A DNA stretch of 47,925 nucleotides from CAZQKW01 sp964594075 (GCA_964594075.1 CAZQKW010000029.1:1-47925); one strand, 5' to 3'. Shown: positions 35,613 to 44,471, numbered from the stretch's first letter. Notes: generated from the letters alone by a model not told the origin. Numbers and translations are program-made.

Positions 35613-36977
35613 ATGAAAAAATATTACTTTGTCGGCATCGGCGGAAGCGGTATGAATCCCCTGGCGCAGATTATGCGGCAGCGCGGCAACTGGGTCGGCG
35701 GGTCAGATCGCAATTACGACCGCGGCACTACTCCTGCTTTGTTTGAAAAACTGCACCAGCAGGGAATTCATCTGTTTCCTCAGGATGGCTCCGGCATAAC
35801 GCCAGACATTGATGCGATAGTGGTTTCAACAGCCATTGAACCACACAATGTCGAGTTGCAGCAGGCGCGCACGTTCGCCATCCCGGTCATTCATCGTTCG
35901 GATCTGCTTGCTGATATGTTCGACCACGCCTTCGGCATCGCTATTGGCGGCACCAGCGGTAAGACCACCGTGACCGGCATGGTTGCAGCAATTCTTGATT
36001 GCGCCGGCAAAGACCCCACGGTAATCAATGGCGGCATCATGAAGCAGTATGCGACAGAATCCCGGATCGGTAATGCCAAAGGCGGCAGCTCCGGCATCAT
36101 GATCATTGAGACCGATGAAAGTGACGGGAGCATTACTAAATTTCATCCCCGGATCAGCGTTATCACCAATGTAGCAAAAGACCACAAAGAAATTGCCGAG
36201 TTGCAACGGTTGTTTCAGATTTTTGCCGATCATACCGCCGACACGCTTATTCTGAATAATGATTGCCCGGTAACGCGTTCAATTGCTGCATCACGGGTGA
36301 TCACGTTTGGCATGTCGGCGTCAAGCGATATAACCATAGAACCGCTGCAAATTTCGGCAAGCGGGATACGGTTTGCAGCGCTGGGCGCCACGTTTCAACT
36401 CAATATCCCGGGCATGCATAATGTGTATAATGCTGCTGCCGCTATTGCCGTTGCGGTAGCACTGGATATTCCGGTTTCCGCGATTCAGCAGGGTGTGGCT
36501 GAATTCAGGGGGATTCAACGGCGGCTGGAGCTCGTCAGCATGATAAACGGCATTCAGGTGGTGGATGATTTTGCCCATAACCCGGATAAGATCGCCGCCT
36601 CGATCAAAACCCTGAAATCGATGGGAGAACGTCTCACAGTTATTTATCAGCCCCACGGCTATGGGCCGACGCGCTTTTTGTTGGATGAACTTGCAGCATG
36701 CTTTTCTGTATCCCTCAGGCCATCGGATACGCTGTTTCTATTGCCGATCTTTGATGCCGGCGGCACGGCAGACCGCAGCATTTCTTCCTTTGATCTGGCG
36801 CAAAAAATCCGCGGGCCGCAGGTGACATGCGCGCCCGAGAGAAACAGCGTTCTTGAGCAGGTGGCAGCGTGCGCCCAAACCGGTGATGTTATCGCGGTGA
36901 TGGGCGCGCGCGATGACACCCTGAGTTCATTTGCACAGGCGCTTGCCGATACGCTGCGTGCACGCCCCACGCGGTGA
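35613..36977 (+). CDS. Mur ligase family protein, MurC/Mpl-like
   Basis: 454 residues with all three Mur ligase domains. The N-terminal Rossmann part has YYFVGIGGSGMNPLAQ. The ATP loop is GGTSGKTTVTG (K117), where MurC and Mpl usually have GTHGKTT. Then come ETDESDGS, NVAKDHKE, and the C-terminal VVDDFAHNPDKI and YQPHGYGP. MurC adds L-alanine to UDP-MurNAc and Mpl reuses tripeptide. The gene lies alone, away from any mur/fts cluster, so a recycling or variant role is possible. It is divergent from the protease gene. Confidence 0.85.
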   Translation: MKKYYFVGIGGSGMNPLAQIMRQRGNWVGGSDRNYDRGTTPALFEKLHQQGIHLFPQDGSGITPDIDAIVVSTAIEPHNVELQQARTFAIPVIHRSDLLADMFDHAFGIAIGGTSGKTTVTGMVAAILDCAGKDPTVINGGIMKQYATESRIGNAKGGSSGIMIIETDESDGSITKFHPRISVITNVAKDHKEIAELQRLFQIFADHTADTLILNNDCPVTRSIAASRVITFGMSASSDITIEPLQISASGIRFAALGATFQLNIPGMHNVYNAAAAIAVAVALDIPVSAIQQGVAEFRGIQRRLELVSMINGIQVVDDFAHNPDKIAASIKTLKSMGERLTVIYQPHGYGPTRFLLDELAACFSVSLRPSDTLFLLPIFDAGGTADRSISSFDLAQKIRGPQVTCAPERNSVLEQVAACAQTGDVIAVMGARDDTLSSFAQALADTLRARPTR

Positions 36978-37362
36978 CAGAAAGTGTTGTGCTGATTTTC
37001 AGCCTCCGACGCTATCCAACCGGTTGTTAAAAAAACATGATGGTATAGGGCCTGTTGACAAGAAGACCCATTCTTCACATAGTGAACTCCCAAACCGTTG
37101 GTTATGTTGAGCGTGTTGACTGCGCATGCCGCCCTGTGTCATTGTGCGCGCAACGAACGATTTGCCCAGGGGGGAAGTTTCCAAGCGCGGAATCCTGCGT
37201 GAGATTCTTCAGTCGCTCTGCTTCTTCGAAAAGTTTCTTTTTACCAGCCGAAATATGTTTTGCATTTTTTTGCATCTCGGTTAACATTATTAACATACAC
37301 TTAAACCATTACAAACGCTCTGCGAGAGATTCCCGCAACCACTCACTGAAAGGTTTACTGCT
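36978..37362. other. Leader region of cysS
   Basis: 385 bases without a recognised gene. A promoter-like pair sits at 37055-37083, giving a leader of about 270 bases. No clear T-box (AGGGTGGNACCGCG) was found. The last 100 bases are AT-rich. Confidence 0.4.
37055..37083 (+). promoter_or_regulatory. Possible promoter upstream of cysS
   Basis: A perfect -35 TTGACA (37055-37060), a 17-base spacer and CATAGT (37078-37083), four of six. It would start transcription about 270 bases before cysS. Confidence 0.4.
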
Positions 37363-38838
37363 ATGACGCTCCAAATTTACAATACGATGAAACGAAACAA
37401 AGAACCGTTTGTTCCGCTCAAAGAAGGATTCGTGGGGATGTATGCATGCGGGGTGACCGTATATGATTTGTCCCACATCGGACATGCCCGCGCGCTGGTG
37501 GTGTTTGATGTTATTTACCGGTATTTGAAGTATCAGGGCTATACGGTTACCTATGTGCGCAACTATACTGACATTGACGACAAAATCATTAAACGCGCCC
37601 AGGAAGAGGGGGTTACCTATAGAGAAATCGCTGATCGTTACATAAAGGAATTTGATTACGATATGCAACTGCTGGGCATGGAAAAGCCGACGTTCTCGCC
37701 GCGTGCGACTGACCACATAGGGGAAATGATTGCCATGATACAGGCCCTCATAGATAAGGGCTTTGCCTATGAGGTGGACGGGGATGTCTATTTTAATGTG
37801 GGGAAATTTCCTGAATACGGCAAACTCTCCGGCAAAAATATTGACGAGCTCAACGCTGGCGCCCGCATTGAAGTTGACGAACGCAAACAGAACCCGCTGG
37901 ATTTTGCCCTCTGGAAACGGAGCAAGGAAGGCGAGCCGTTCTGGGATTGTCCGTGGGGCAGGGGGCGGCCGGGCTGGCATATTGAGTGTTCTGCGATGAG
38001 CCAGAAGTATCTGGGCACAACCTTTGACATTCACGGCGGCGGCATGGATCTTATTTTCCCGCACCATGAAAATGAGATTGCCCAGGCCGAGTGTGCTTCC
38101 GGCAAACCGTTTGCCCGCTACTGGATACACAACGGATTTGTCAATATTAATCAGCAAAAGATGTCAAAATCGCTAAAAAACTTTTTTACCATCAGAGAAA
38201 TTCTTGACACCTATCACCCGGAGGTGCTGCGTCTGTTTTTGCTTTCCAATCATTACCGCAGCCCGGTTGACTACTCAGAACAGAACCTGGCTGAAGCACA
38301 ATCGGGGCTTGACCGATTTTATGCGTTGCTGAAAGACCTTGATGAGATGACCGGGCTGAATCCGGGGAGCGCCCCGCAGAGCCTCGGGGAACGCAACCTG
38401 GTGGAGGAGCTGAAGGCGTTTTCTGACAAATTCAGCCAGGCCATGGATGACGACTTTAATACAGCGGAAGCGTTAGGCCATCTTTTTGCGTTGACCAGAA
38501 ACCTCAATGCGCTGGTTAATCAAAAAAAGAAATTCCCGACCTTTCAGCTTGCCGAAGGGACGCGAGCGCTGGCAAAGCAACAGTTCCGCATAGTAGGGGA
38601 GGTTTTTGGGCTGTTCCGAGAATCGCCACAAGACTATTTTCAGAAGCAGCGGGACAAAGGGCTGGCTGCGGCTGCCGTTTCTCAAGAAGAAATTGAACAA
38701 TTAATTAAAATGCGTGAACAGGCGCGCCATGCGCGGGATTTCGCGCAGGCTGATGCCATCCGCGCTCAACTGCTGGAGAAGGGAATTGTGTTAAAAGACA
38801 CGCCCCAGGGGACGGAGTGGACGACAAAAAGTTCATGA
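37363..38838 (+). CDS. cysS: Cysteinyl-tRNA synthetase
   Basis: 491 residues, a class I synthetase. HIGH is at 38-41 and KMSKS at 266-270. MYACGVTVYD, ECSAMS and HHENE provide the zinc-binding Cys/His set that selects cysteine. The C-terminal part carries the anticodon-binding helices. The AAAGG ribosome site precedes the ATG. Confidence 0.97.
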   Translation: MTLQIYNTMKRNKEPFVPLKEGFVGMYACGVTVYDLSHIGHARALVVFDVIYRYLKYQGYTVTYVRNYTDIDDKIIKRAQEEGVTYREIADRYIKEFDYDMQLLGMEKPTFSPRATDHIGEMIAMIQALIDKGFAYEVDGDVYFNVGKFPEYGKLSGKNIDELNAGARIEVDERKQNPLDFALWKRSKEGEPFWDCPWGRGRPGWHIECSAMSQKYLGTTFDIHGGGMDLIFPHHENEIAQAECASGKPFARYWIHNGFVNINQQKMSKSLKNFFTIREILDTYHPEVLRLFLLSNHYRSPVDYSEQNLAEAQSGLDRFYALLKDLDEMTGLNPGSAPQSLGERNLVEELKAFSDKFSQAMDDDFNTAEALGHLFALTRNLNALVNQKKKFPTFQLAEGTRALAKQQFRIVGEVFGLFRESPQDYFQKQRDKGLAAAAVSQEEIEQLIKMREQARHARDFAQADAIRAQLLEKGIVLKDTPQGTEWTTKSS

Positions 38839-39157
38839 TGCGCGTATTGAAGCGCATCCTGGCACAACCCGACTGTTTCGGCCATCATATCGGACGTTGG
38901 GTGCGCAGCCGTAAAATCTTTTCGATTATTTTTACAATGAAATACAGTTAAGCCCGTATCTATGCAATCATATTGGTGAACAACGCTCGACAATTTTTTG
39001 CAGCCCCCAGTCAGAGGCAACTTGTTCCCTTGAAACAGGGGAATAATCCTCCAGTTTCTTCAGATACTCTTCAATAATTGCCAGTTTGGATAAAATAACA
39101 TGTTGCTACAAATCTCTGGACAGTTTTTAATCTCACAAATTAAATAATTTATACCTT
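38839..39157. other. Intergenic region cysS-uvrB
   Basis: 319 bases. A 7-bp hairpin (GATGCGC/GCGCATC, 38837-38858) overlaps the cysS stop but has no T-run after it. No gene was recognised. Confidence 0.4.
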
Positions 39158-41161
39158 ATGCCGTTTAAACTTGTTTCCTCTTACCAACCTCAGGGCGATC
39201 AGCCGCAGGCTATACAGAAGCTCAGCGCTGGCGTGCGCGCAGGCCGGAAACACCAGGTGCTCATGGGTGTTACCGGCTCAGGGAAAACCTTCACCATGGC
39301 AAATGTCATTCAGGAAGTCCAAAAGCCCATGCTGGTGATTGCACCCAATAAAACCCTGGCAGCGCAACTGTATGGAGAATTCAAGGAGCTCTTTCCGGAA
39401 AACGCGGTTGAGTATTTTGTCAGCTATTATGATTACTATCAGCCCGAAGCCTATATCCCCACCACCGATACCTATATTGAAAAAGATTCATCCATTAATG
39501 ATGAGATAGACCGCATGCGCCATGCTGCCACCTCGTCGCTGTTTTCGCGGCGCGACATTATTGTGGTGGCAAGCGTATCCTGCATCTACGGCCTCGGCTC
39601 TCCGCAGGAATACAACAATATGCTGGTGCTGGTGCGCAACCGGGCGCACGTATCACGGGATGAAATTCTGGCGCGTCTGGTTGAAATCCAGTACGAACGT
39701 AGCGATTATGATTTTCATCGCGGCACCTTCCGGGTGCGGGGCGACATCGTGGAAATTTTCCCCGCCTATGAGGACGCGCGGGCAATTCGCCTTGAGTTTT
39801 TTGGCGACACGGTGGAGGCCATCAGCGAGGTGGATCCGATCCGCGGCATGGTTCTGCGGCCCCTGGGGCATGTTCATATTTATCCCAACAGCCATTATGT
39901 CACCACCCGCGATAATCTTAAACGCGCCATAGCGTCCATCAAGGAGGAGCTTGCCGAGCGCATTGCATATTTTCAGGCCCATAATAAACTGCTGGAAGCG
40001 CAGCGCATCAGGGAGCGCACCTTGTTTGATCTGGAGATGATGGCAGAGATGGGTTACTGCAACGGCATTGAAAACTATTCGCGGCATCTGGACGGCCGCC
40101 AGCCGGGGCAGCCGCCGTATGTGCTGCTGAATTACTTTCCCGATGATTTTCTGCTGTTTATTGATGAGAGCCACATTACGATTCCGCAGCTCAACGGCAT
40201 GTACCATGGCGACCGGTCACGCAAGGAGACGCTGGTGGAATACGGTTTTCGCCTGCCCTCCGCGCTTGACAACCGGCCGCTCACCTTTGAAGAATTTGAA
40301 AACAAAGTAAACCAGGTCATTTATGTCTCGGCAACGCCGGCGGAATATGAGTTAAAAAAATCCCGCGGAACGGTAGTTGAACAAATTATCCGGCCGACCG
40401 GCCTCATGGATCCGGCGATAGAGGTGCGGCCCGTGGCCGGGCAGGTGGACGATTTGTACGGGGAAATACGCAAGCAGGTTGCGGCCGGGGAGCGGACGCT
40501 GGTAGGCACCCTGACCAAACGGATGGCCGAAGATCTGGCCGAGTATTATGCAGACCTTGGTTTGCGGGTGCAGTATCTTCATTCAGAAATTGATACGCTG
40601 GAGCGGATGAACATTCTGCGCGATCTGCGCCTCGGGAAGTTTGACGTGCTGATCGGTATCAATCTTTTGCGCGAGGGCCTTGACCTGCCGGAAGTGTCGC
40701 TGGTGGCAATTCTTGATGCTGACAAAGAGGGGTTTCTGCGCTCGGAGCGTTCACTCATCCAGATTTGCGGCCGCGCCGCGCGCAATATCAACGGCCGGGT
40801 GATTCTCTATGGCGATGTCGTTACCAGAAGCATGCAGGCCACCATCAGCGAAACCATGCGCAGACGTAAGATTCAGGAGCAATTCAACATTAAACATGGT
40901 ATCACCCCGGAATCAATCCGCAAAGGCATCTCTGACATCCTTAATTCCGTCTATGAGAAAGATTATGTGACCGTGCCGCTGGTCGCCGAGCCAGAGACGC
41001 CGTATATTGCAAAAAAGCAGGTGCCGAAATTGATCAAAAAATTGCGCAGGGAGATGTTTGAGGCGGCCAGAAAGCTCGAGTTTGAGCGGGCAGCAGAACT
41101 GCGCGACCAGATACTGCGTTTGGAACAGACAGAGCTTAAATATCTTGACAACGTAGCCTGA
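39158..41161 (+). CDS. uvrB: Excinuclease ABC subunit B
   Basis: 667 residues. UvrB receives damaged DNA from UvrA and loads UvrC in nucleotide excision repair. Walker A is GVTGSGKT (37-44). The damage-gripping beta-hairpin has YYDYYQPEAY. Helicase motifs include LFIDESH and QICGRAARN. The C-terminal UVR domain (EAARKLEFERAAELRDQI) binds UvrC. The ATG has no evident ribosome site and lies in AT-rich DNA. Confidence 0.97.
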   Translation: MPFKLVSSYQPQGDQPQAIQKLSAGVRAGRKHQVLMGVTGSGKTFTMANVIQEVQKPMLVIAPNKTLAAQLYGEFKELFPENAVEYFVSYYDYYQPEAYIPTTDTYIEKDSSINDEIDRMRHAATSSLFSRRDIIVVASVSCIYGLGSPQEYNNMLVLVRNRAHVSRDEILARLVEIQYERSDYDFHRGTFRVRGDIVEIFPAYEDARAIRLEFFGDTVEAISEVDPIRGMVLRPLGHVHIYPNSHYVTTRDNLKRAIASIKEELAERIAYFQAHNKLLEAQRIRERTLFDLEMMAEMGYCNGIENYSRHLDGRQPGQPPYVLLNYFPDDFLLFIDESHITIPQLNGMYHGDRSRKETLVEYGFRLPSALDNRPLTFEEFENKVNQVIYVSATPAEYELKKSRGTVVEQIIRPTGLMDPAIEVRPVAGQVDDLYGEIRKQVAAGERTLVGTLTKRMAEDLAEYYADLGLRVQYLHSEIDTLERMNILRDLRLGKFDVLIGINLLREGLDLPEVSLVAILDADKEGFLRSERSLIQICGRAARNINGRVILYGDVVTRSMQATISETMRRRKIQEQFNIKHGITPESIRKGISDILNSVYEKDYVTVPLVAEPETPYIAKKQVPKLIKKLRREMFEAARKLEFERAAELRDQILRLEQTELKYLDNVA

Positions 41162-41229
41162 ATTGCCTATTTTTTAAGAGCCTGTAGCGGTCAGCGTTCA
41201 GGTTGTGGTTGACTGCCAAAACGTAAAAT

Positions 41230-41317
41230 GCCGGCGTGGTGGAACTGGCAAACGCAGGGGACTCAAAATCCCCCGGGCTTTACGCCCTTGAGAGTTCGAG
41301 TCTCTCCGCCGGCACCA
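41230..41317 (+). tRNA. tRNA-Leu (anticodon CAA), CCA encoded
   Basis: A full cloverleaf: acceptor GCCGGCG (41230-41236) pairs with CGCCGGC, and the anticodon stem GGGGA/TCCCC holds loop CTCAAAA with anticodon CAA. A long variable arm (GGGCTTTACGCCC) is typical of class II tRNA-Leu, and the T-loop is TTCGAGT. CCA is encoded at 41315-41317. Its 3' part is the attachment site of the following element. Confidence 0.96.
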
Positions 41318-41318
41318 A
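41256..41318 (+). repeat. Attachment site, tRNA side
   Basis: A 63-bp sequence running from the anticodon stem to just past CCA. It is repeated exactly at 45931-45993. Confidence 0.93.
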
Positions 41319-41372
41319 TACCAGTAATGGTTTGCGGCCTTTTAAGCTGCAAACCATTTTTTATTGCTTGGA

Positions 41373-41564
41373 TCATTTGCCGCTTTTGTCCCTATTCTGT
41401 CCCTGTTTTAAATTCCCCTTGCCATCGCCCGCTTGTGCTTCTCTGGTAAGGGTTTGCAGTATATGGGGCACATCAAGCCCTCTGTCAATAAGGGTTACAA
41501 GCGGTTTCACTATGTCATTTTTAAGCTGCATTTTCCTTTTATGTAGGGTTTCGGCTTCTGTCAT
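41373..41564 (-). CDS. Small protein of the element, unknown
   Basis: 63 residues, helical in the first half (EAETLHKRKMQLKNDIVKPL) with a basic, polar C-terminal tail. A strong GAGGAG ribosome site precedes the ATG, so it is probably real. The last codons overlap the left copy of the 23-bp repeat. No family was recognised. Confidence 0.55.
   Translation of the reverse strand: MTEAETLHKRKMQLKNDIVKPLVTLIDRGLDVPHILQTLTREAQAGDGKGNLKQGQNRDKSGK
41387..41409. repeat. 23-bp direct repeat, left copy (possible integrase arm site)
   Basis: Holds two TGTCCCT units spaced by TATTC. It is identical to 45786-45808 at the other end of the element, just inside the attachment repeats. Confidence 0.7.
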
Positions 41565-41588
41565 GGCGTTACTCCTCTTTTTTAGTTT

Positions 41589-41894
41589 TTAAAATAGGCG
41601 TTTTTTGCCTGGGTTATTTTCCCTGGGTACATTACCATTGCCCGGGGTGCGTTCGACGGTTTTAAAGCGTAAAACTGCCTTCTGTAGTGGGTTTTGACGG
41701 CCCTTTTTCCCTGTGTGTGCGTTACCAAAGCGAAAGGGAAACAATGGGCAAAGCGTGCTCGTGCATTTCTGCACTTCCCCTTGTGAAAAGCCGCAGCATT
41801 CCAAACATTGAAAGCGTATTGCTTTTATAGGGGTAAGGCGCACTTTTCTGGTGTTCCCCTTGCCGTCTTTTCGAATTATGTGAATTATTCCCAT
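41589..41894 (-). CDS. Cys-rich small phage-type protein
   Basis: 101 residues. The middle has CLECCGFSQGEVQKC and then CPLFPFRFG, a zinc-finger-like set of cysteines seen in small phage and satellite proteins of unknown role. The tail is basic. The ATG follows the stop of the 33-residue frame by four bases, suggesting coupled translation. Confidence 0.6.
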   Translation of the reverse strand: MGIIHIIRKDGKGNTRKVRLTPIKAIRFQCLECCGFSQGEVQKCTSTLCPLFPFRFGNAHTGKKGRQNPLQKAVLRFKTVERTPGNGNVPRENNPGKKRLF

Positions 41895-41898
41895 GCTT

Positions 41899-42000
41899 TC
41901 AGTCCCCGTAATAAATTAGGGCGTCCGGGTCGGGTGCGTTCGCCTTCAGTTCGTACAAAGGTTGTTTTATTTCTGCGCCGGTAAGGGCTTGCAGCTTCAT
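41899..42000 (-). CDS. Possible 33-residue protein of the element
   Basis: The frame begins MKLQALTGAEIKQPLYELK and ends four bases before the next start. AGGA lies directly before the ATG, closer than ideal. The frame is the same as that of the terminase gene upstream, separated by its TAA stop, so it could also be a remnant of a longer C-terminus. Confidence 0.4.
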   Translation of the reverse strand: MKLQALTGAEIKQPLYELKANAPDPDALIYYGD

Positions 42001-42027
42001 TTCCTGGAATTTGCGTTGCCATTTTAA

Positions 42028-42381
42028 TTAAAGTTCGTCAATTGTCGGCAAATTGTTTTTCGCCCACTTGCCGGGCCAGTTCAAATTTAATGTTTTCCAT
42101 ACTTTTAAAAAGTGCGCTTCGCTTTCTTTTTGAATGTTAAAAAGTGGGTGTGCGTGTGGCATTTTCCCCTTTTCATTCGCTAACGTCATACCCTCCCGGG
42201 AAATAATTTCCCGCGCTTGTGTCGCCCGGTCAAGCGCTGCAAGTCCCGTTTCAAAAAGTGCTAACTGCGCGGGGCTTTTCAAAACAGGGCCGGCGTAGTG
42301 CTTCCACAAAATTCTTGCTTTTTCGCTTAAATGGGGCGGCGGATCCGGGGAAAAATTTTCTGTTGTTTTGTCTTTTGTCAT
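42028..42381 (-). CDS. P27-family-like phage terminase small subunit
   Basis: 117 residues. The pattern PPPHLSEKARILWKHYAGPVL, then a helical stretch with LALFETGLAALDRA and ISREGMTLANEKGKMPHAHP, matches P27-family small terminase subunits, which choose the DNA to be packaged. The usual family sequence ends near a GLTP motif; here it ends NLNWPGKWAKNN, so the match is by pattern only. No large terminase is present. In phage satellites a lone TerS redirects a helper phage's packaging, a reasonable role here. GAGGG lies before the ATG. Confidence 0.65.
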   Translation of the reverse strand: MTKDKTTENFSPDPPPHLSEKARILWKHYAGPVLKSPAQLALFETGLAALDRATQAREIISREGMTLANEKGKMPHAHPLFNIQKESEAHFLKVWKTLNLNWPGKWAKNNLPTIDEL

Positions 42382-42797
42382 TTTAAAGCCCTCATTTTTA
42401 GTTTTTCATTTATAATATTGCCAAATCGCGAAATTGTGCGCGTGTCTGCCCAAGCGGTTACGCGGCCTTTTTGGTTAGAGTTTTAAGCCCCCTTCCCCCC
42501 TTAACAGTCAGCGTTTAATTGCCCGCCCGTTCCCGCCTTGCCGGGGCGCAAGGCTCACCTCATATATAATTTGTTTAGGGCTTTGCCCCCGCTGTGAAAG
42601 CCGGGGGCCGTTGAATTGTTTGCGTGTATGCCTGATCTGGCGCTTTCAACTTAAAGCCGGCGCCATTACCTTTTTTTATTTTCCTGACATTAAAAAGCCG
42701 TCAAAAGTGCTTTTTTTCTTTCATTTCCTTTAGGGTGTGTTGGTATTGGTATTGGTGGTGGTTATGGGTCTGGTTTAAGTTAAAGTATGATAATTTA
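42382..42797. other. Structured non-coding gap inside the element
   Basis: 416 bases with no full gene. It holds a perfect 7-bp hairpin GCCTTGC/GCAAGGC (42535-42554) and a GCCCCC/GGGGGC pairing at about 42585-42608. It also holds a 34-codon minus-strand frame without a start (42378-42482) whose stop overlaps the terminase ATG. It could be a packaging or replication site, or contain a small RNA. Confidence 0.45.
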
Positions 42798-43220
42798 TTA
42801 ACCATTGTGATTAAATCCTGTGTTTACTTTTATAATGCTGTCAACGACAGAATAGTGAAAGTCTTTAGGCATGGCGGCCCCGTTGTGTTTGGGTTGCGTC
42901 GTTCTCACCTTCACTTCAAAAATTTTATTTTTGAAAATGCGCGGGCTCATTATTGCATTGCGCGTGGGCTTTTGCCAGTTATTAGCCATGCACCAGGTCT
43001 TATAATACTTGCTGCCCGCCGCTATTTTCCCGTTGTACGCCATGTTGAAAGCCATAAAAAGTTCGGTTCCAAGGTGCGGGCCCTGTGTTATAATTTTGAA
43101 AGCTAAAAACAGCTTGCGACACTTACCGAAACAAAAACTGTCGTCGAAAGAGATACAAACAGCTTCATATATGCCCTCTGGTATTAATGGCCGCGGGTTG
43201 TCTCTGCATAAAAAGTCCAT
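42798..43220 (-). CDS. Element protein, possibly DUF669-like
   Basis: 140 residues. LIPEGIYEAVCISFDDSF, FLAFKIITQGPHLGTELFMAFN and the end KDFHYSVVDSII have the layout of DUF669-type phage proteins, small beta-rich proteins near replication genes. GGGGC precedes the ATG. It lies 34 bases after the AlpA-like gene. The function is not established. Confidence 0.55.
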   Translation of the reverse strand: MDFLCRDNPRPLIPEGIYEAVCISFDDSFCFGKCRKLFLAFKIITQGPHLGTELFMAFNMAYNGKIAAGSKYYKTWCMANNWQKPTRNAIMSPRIFKNKIFEVKVRTTQPKHNGAAMPKDFHYSVVDSIIKVNTGFNHNG

Positions 43221-43254
43221 AATTTGCCCCGGTCTATATCTTGCAGCTTGCGCG

Positions 43255-43500
43255 TCATTCCAAAACTTCGGCGCGCCCCTCCAGCCATTCTATAAAAGAG
43301 TTTACCGGGTATGCGATCTTGCGCCCGATTTTTACGCGGCCTTTTGGACCAAGTCCCTTACTGTCCAGGTTTGCCAGGTATTTTTCAGAAAGCAGCCCGC
43401 CGGTAAAGGTTCTTACTTCGCCGCGTGCGATCAAGGGGCTTTGCCAGTGTTCGGCCAGGTGTGCGAGGTTTGGCTTGTTAATAGGTGCGGTGTTTGACAT
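43255..43500 (-). CDS. AlpA/excisionase-like DNA-binding protein
   Basis: 81 residues. The C-terminal half (FTGGLLSEKYLANLDSKGLG, GRKIAYPVNSFIEWLEG) is the helix-turn-helix of the AlpA/excisionase family: choice of target by a short helix, then the GRKIxYxxxxxxxWL wing. Such proteins control integrase and excision in satellites. An AAAGGAAA ribosome site precedes the ATG. A 17-base dyad (43568-43584) lies about 70 bases upstream and may be its operator. Confidence 0.78.
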   Translation of the reverse strand: MSNTAPINKPNLAHLAEHWQSPLIARGEVRTFTGGLLSEKYLANLDSKGLGPKGRVKIGRKIAYPVNSFIEWLEGRAEVLE

Positions 43501-43567
43501 GGGTTATTTCCTTTCTTGAAAAGTTTTTGCGTTCTTTTAAGAAAGAAAATAGCAAAGTGGGAAGGGT

Positions 43568-43584
43568 CAGTTAGTAACTAACTG
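43568..43584. promoter_or_regulatory. Dyad upstream of the AlpA-like gene, possible operator
   Basis: CAGTTAG, three bases, CTAACTG: a perfect 7-bp inverted repeat overlapping the stop of the 265-residue gene and upstream of the AlpA-like gene. A regulatory role is inferred only. Confidence 0.35.
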
Positions 43585-44375
43585 GCAAGTTTTTTTACTT
43601 CATAAAAATATTTTTTAAAACGGTCTTTGGTTATGTTTTTGTTGCAAAAAATTTCATTAGTAACAGGGTGATATTGTAATTCGATTATTTCGTTTGCATA
43701 GTGTGAATAAAACACGTCATATTTTCTTTCATGAAGAATAATGCGCCGGGCTTTTTCTTGCCCCCCATGCTCTGTTTTAATGTAATTCCAAAGCTGTTTA
43801 TAGTTATATTTTGGGTGTTCTTTTAATAGGGTTTTTATAGCGCCTTTAATTGCCAGCGCTGCCCGGGGTGGTTTTTCCTTTTTCTGTCCTGCTTTCAAGC
43901 GTGCGCCTGTTATTATTGTGTCGTGCAAGTCCGCACAAACGGCGGCGCTGAATAGCTTTAGCATTGCCAGCGCTGCTTCTTCTGCTTGGTTCCTTTTAAT
44001 AGCTTCGCGCAATGCCTTTGCACTTAAAATAACTTGCTTTGCATTTAAAGCGGTTATGTCCAGGTTAACGTAAAGCATGCCGCCGGTTTCTGAATAAAGA
44101 GTGTTTTCTTCTTCAAGTTTTAATAGTTTCTCAATGGTTGTTGCATGGCCTTGTTTTTTGAGTATAGCCCGTGCTTCTTCTTCAAATTTCCTGACTATGA
44201 CTTCAAGGGGCGTAAGTCCCTTTTCGCTTTTGGGGTGTGTTAGCCATTCCTGAATACGTTTAACAACGTCGTCCAGTTCGTCCGGGTAGGAAAGCGCAAA
44301 TTCTCTTGCTGTGGTGGTTATAAAAGCGGCGTCTTCTTGCGTGGCGGTTTTAACGGTAGGTTTTTTTGTTGCCAT
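43578..44375 (-). CDS. Element protein of unknown function, 265 residues
   Basis: Mostly helical and charged. The middle contains LYVNLDITALNAKQVILSAK and a helix-rich section. The C-terminus has LLKEHPKYNYKQLWNYIK followed by ITKDRFKKYFYEVKKLAS, which may be DNA-binding. An AAGGGGG ribosome site precedes the ATG. No replication motif (Walker A, primase DxD, HUH) is visible. It lies between the integrase and the AlpA-like gene, where satellites often carry regulatory or replication genes. Confidence 0.65.
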   Translation of the reverse strand: MATKKPTVKTATQEDAAFITTTAREFALSYPDELDDVVKRIQEWLTHPKSEKGLTPLEVIVRKFEEEARAILKKQGHATTIEKLLKLEEENTLYSETGGMLYVNLDITALNAKQVILSAKALREAIKRNQAEEAALAMLKLFSAAVCADLHDTIITGARLKAGQKKEKPPRAALAIKGAIKTLLKEHPKYNYKQLWNYIKTEHGGQEKARRIILHERKYDVFYSHYANEIIELQYHPVTNEIFCNKNITKDRFKKYFYEVKKLAS

Positions 44376-44471
44376 TGCAGCCCCCTTACAGCTGCCCTTA
44401 TTAATAAATAGGGGAAAGCCCGGTAAGGGTGCCGGGTGTTCGCGGCGTCCCGCTATTCCCCTCTTATTTTG

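Noticed and set aside
41224..41229. TAAAAT directly before tRNA-Leu as a promoter -10
   Set aside because: Transcription would start inside the tRNA, so it cannot be its promoter.
42735..43497. Plus-strand frames opposite the 140-residue and AlpA-like genes
   Set aside because: They are antisense to genes with good ribosome sites and recognisable patterns.
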